Part shown: piece by piece, positions 62,375 through 64,000 of the stretch | How positions within the stretch are numbered: position 1 is the stretch's first letter | Layout of the letters: the number at the start of each line of letters is the position of its first letter | Assembly: GCA_024742665.1 (NCBI GenBank) | Contig: JANSYA010000015.1 | Location: 17,923-81,922 of the forward strand | Source of the DNA: a bacterium | Lineage (GTDB): Bacteria > Spirochaetota > Leptospiria > Leptospirales > Leptonemataceae | Direction: 5' to 3' | Length of the DNA stretch: 64,000 bases | Notes under the pieces: generated by a model | What the model saw: the letters and a program-made list of their open reading frames with translations, nothing else | Told to the model about the DNA's origin: nothing | Databases searched by the model: none | Program-made: the position numbers and the translations under genes

Positions 62375-62983
62375 ATGAAGTTTTTCGATGATAATAAAAC
62401 CAGCGACTGGTATGCTGTGTTTTCTATCCTGATGATGCTCATTGCCATTCTTGCCGTCAGCTTCCAGGAAATAGGGAAGGGCGGGTTCTATATCGTTGGC
62501 GAAGGCGCTGTCAAGATTGGATATCTGTATTTTTTTGTGTCAGTATTTTTGGCAATTCAGTCATTTCGAATCCGCAGAAAAGAACCGCGATCTGAAACCG
62601 AGCCCATCATCAGGCCAGCCGGAATGCTAAAGGCGACAGCTTCCATGATTCCCGCTGAACTAGAAGACACGCGGTTTGTTTGCCAGAATTCAATGCGCGG
62701 CTACTTCAAGGTCGATGCACAGGACGTATTTGATTTGATCGAAAGTATGCGGCGCGGAAAGAATGACTTTTTGCACTTCTACGATAATTTTCTAAAGACC
62801 AGTTTGCTGCTGCGCAAACGGGAACAGAGAATCGAATCAATCTTTTTCATCAATGACCAGAAATACGTGCTTAACAATCTCAACACCGGGGTGGACGTCC
62901 AACGCCTTGCTGAAGATTTTCTTGATCATCAGGAGAAATTCTTGATCGAAAATTACGACTGGCAAGTCAAAGAAATACAATAG
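62375..62983 (+). CDS. Membrane protein of unknown function
   Basis: The 202-residue protein has two transmembrane segments near the N terminus (AVFSILMMLIAILAVSFQEI, IGYLYFFVSVFLAIQSFRI). A cytoplasmic, mostly helical domain follows (MRGYFKVDAQDVFDLIESMRRGKNDFLHFYDN). It is distinctly more AT-rich than most genes here. The gap to the GNAT gene is 7 bases. No family recognised; horizontal acquisition is possible from composition alone. Confidence 0.7.
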   Translation: MKFFDDNKTSDWYAVFSILMMLIAILAVSFQEIGKGGFYIVGEGAVKIGYLYFFVSVFLAIQSFRIRRKEPRSETEPIIRPAGMLKATASMIPAELEDTRFVCQNSMRGYFKVDAQDVFDLIESMRRGKNDFLHFYDNFLKTSLLLRKREQRIESIFFINDQKYVLNNLNTGVDVQRLAEDFLDHQEKFLIENYDWQVKEIQ

Positions 62984-63085
62984 ATGCCGATCCCGCTTGC
63001 CGACGGACGAAAAGATCGTTGCGACTCCTATCGCCTGCCTGTCAGACTGACGATTCTCGGTATTCCGGGAATGAGAGGCTGAGAA

Positions 63086-63808
63086 TTGCGTGCATTGAAT
63101 TACCGCTTGAGAATGGGGATCGCCGGCGTCTGGGCGGGAATTGTTACGATTCTGGTTTTTTTCCTGAGTCTGCTGACCTGGGGGAGCACAATCAGTGGAT
63201 GGGTCTACGCGCGCTTGCTTGGAATTGCAGGCATGCGAATCCTCGGAATACGAGTGGAGGTCGCCGGGCTGGAAAACCTTCCGACCGAAGCATCGGTTCT
63301 GCTGGTGAACCACCAATCCAATCTGGACGCATATTTTCTGGGCGCCGTCTACCCTCGAAAGACTGTGATTCTCGCCAAGCGGCAGATGCTCAAAGTTCCG
63401 CTTTTCGGTATTATCCTGCTCGCCGCCCGAACCATCCTGGTCGACCGGGAAGATACTGCGAGCGCCAAGAAGGCACTCAAAGATTCAACCAGAGCCATCA
63501 AAGAAGATAGAAATAATCTCTGGATATTTCCAGAAGGAACTCGCAGTCGCGGCCGCGGCCTGGGTGAATTTAAGAAAGGCGCCTTTGTAATGGCGATCGC
63601 CGCGCAGGCCCCGATCGTCTCGATCGTCAATCAGCCGATTGAACACCTGGTGGACCCGCAGGCGAAATTCCTGAAGAGCGGTGTGCATCACGTGACTGTA
63701 TTGCCGCCGATTCCCACAGCCGGTCTGAAATTGCGCGATGCGGATGCACTGGCGCTCCAGGTCCGGCAAAGCTTTGAACAGGAAATCGCAAAATTCCCAT
63801 CGAATTGA
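63086..63808 (+). CDS. plsC: 1-acyl-sn-glycerol-3-phosphate acyltransferase
   Basis: PlsC converts lysophosphatidic acid to phosphatidic acid at the inner membrane. The protein of 240 residues has an N-terminal transmembrane segment (GVWAGIVTILVFFLSLLTWG). The HxxxxD motif is in VNHQSNLDAYF and block III in FPEGTRSRGRGL. TTG start with a purine-rich stretch (GAGAGG) about 8 bases before. It complements the GpsA-PlsB fusion at 29063, so this window carries enzymes for the first three steps of phospholipid synthesis. Confidence 0.93.
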   Translation: MRALNYRLRMGIAGVWAGIVTILVFFLSLLTWGSTISGWVYARLLGIAGMRILGIRVEVAGLENLPTEASVLLVNHQSNLDAYFLGAVYPRKTVILAKRQMLKVPLFGIILLAARTILVDREDTASAKKALKDSTRAIKEDRNNLWIFPEGTRSRGRGLGEFKKGAFVMAIAAQAPIVSIVNQPIEHLVDPQAKFLKSGVHHVTVLPPIPTAGLKLRDADALALQVRQSFEQEIAKFPSN

Positions 63809-63951
63809 TTGATCTCTGATCACGAGTACTATTTACGCTGAGGCCAGGATGAAGCAAAATGCTACTCGAATTGAATCACTAAATCGGTACGGCAAATGGC
63901 ACCAGTTGCCGCGTTGAAAAACGTATTCGTACGAATCGATTTTTGTCAATC
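63809..63951. other. AT-rich intergenic region
   Basis: This stretch lies between convergent plsC and a gene that starts outside the window. It contains no recognisable element. Confidence 0.3.
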
Positions 63952-64000
63952 TTAATCGGCCGCACGGCGATCCCAGAGTTTTTGCATATCGGCTTTCAAC
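63952..64000 (-). CDS. 3' end of a gene continuing past the window
   Basis: On the minus strand the last 15 codons before a TAA (complement at 63952-63954) read LKADMQKLWDRRAAD, coding-like and lysine/arginine rich. The protein cannot be identified from so little. Confidence 0.35.
   Translation of the reverse strand, partial: LKADMQKLWDRRAAD

Overview
The window looks like a chromosomal segment of a GC-rich spirochaete, most plausibly of the Leptospirales (Leptospira/Leptonema/Turneriella-like). The reasons are a flagellar switch gene (fliM), a heat-shock cluster in the order hrcA-grpE-dnaK-dnaJ behind a CIRCE element, several small lipoproteins with spirochaete-like relaxed lipoboxes, and many class III cyclases and TPR proteins. 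This assignment is inference; there is no rRNA or tRNA gene in the window to anchor it.

Layout. 0-7 kb: clpC, a membrane protein, a TPR protein, mtaB (tRNA methylthiotransferase) and a LysE-type exporter, all on +. 7-16 kb: a methyltransferase (-), an FN3-repeat exported protein and TPR protein (+), a 25-bp tandem repeat lying exactly between two convergent stop codons, an alkaline-phosphatase-superfamily enzyme (-), a 1022-residue protein with a 12-bp repeat tract, and a small exported TPR protein. 16-25 kb: sigma70 promoter, CIRCE, hrcA-grpE-dnaK-dnaJ, a Gfo/Idh/MocA oxidoreductase, a membrane coiled-coil protein (-) and miaB. 25-31.5 kb: a 3D-domain lipoprotein, a chemoreceptor with an all-membrane sensor, and a GpsA-PlsB fusion (-).

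31.7-39.5 kb is the most interesting region. A tandem class III cyclase with ATPase and TPR domains, built like mammalian soluble adenylyl cyclase, is followed by what I read as a complete alpha-hydroxyketone (CAI-1/LAI-1 type) quorum-sensing module. It contains a CqsS-like membrane histidine kinase (+), a CqsA-like autoinducer synthase (-, its 3' end overlapping the kinase gene) and a NarL/LuxR-family response regulator (-). Two dyad elements lie in front of cqsA, one with the 7-2-7 geometry known for NarL-type regulators and one overlapping the cqsA start codon. Known systems of this type are from Vibrio, Legionella and other proteobacteria; I know of none described in a spirochaete.

39.6-49 kb: an exported protein, fliM, a lipoprotein joining a formylglycine-generating-enzyme-like domain to a glucosaminidase-like domain, an NfeD-like pair, ispH, an ABC exporter pair and a GmhB-like phosphatase, then a heptanucleotide repeat array. 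49-53 kb: a membrane sigma54 activator transcribed divergently from a probably highly expressed secreted hydrolase whose upstream region has a near-consensus -24/-12 promoter. 53-61 kb: truD, then a thiol/Fe-S neighbourhood: two BolA proteins, a CGFS glutaredoxin, a CPFC glutaredoxin, a GshF-type ATP-grasp ligase, a GshA-type ligase and gamma-glutamyltransferase. Together these could make, use and recycle glutathione. 61-64 kb: a decayed adenylate cyclase, a small GNAT-like protein, an unknown membrane protein and plsC.
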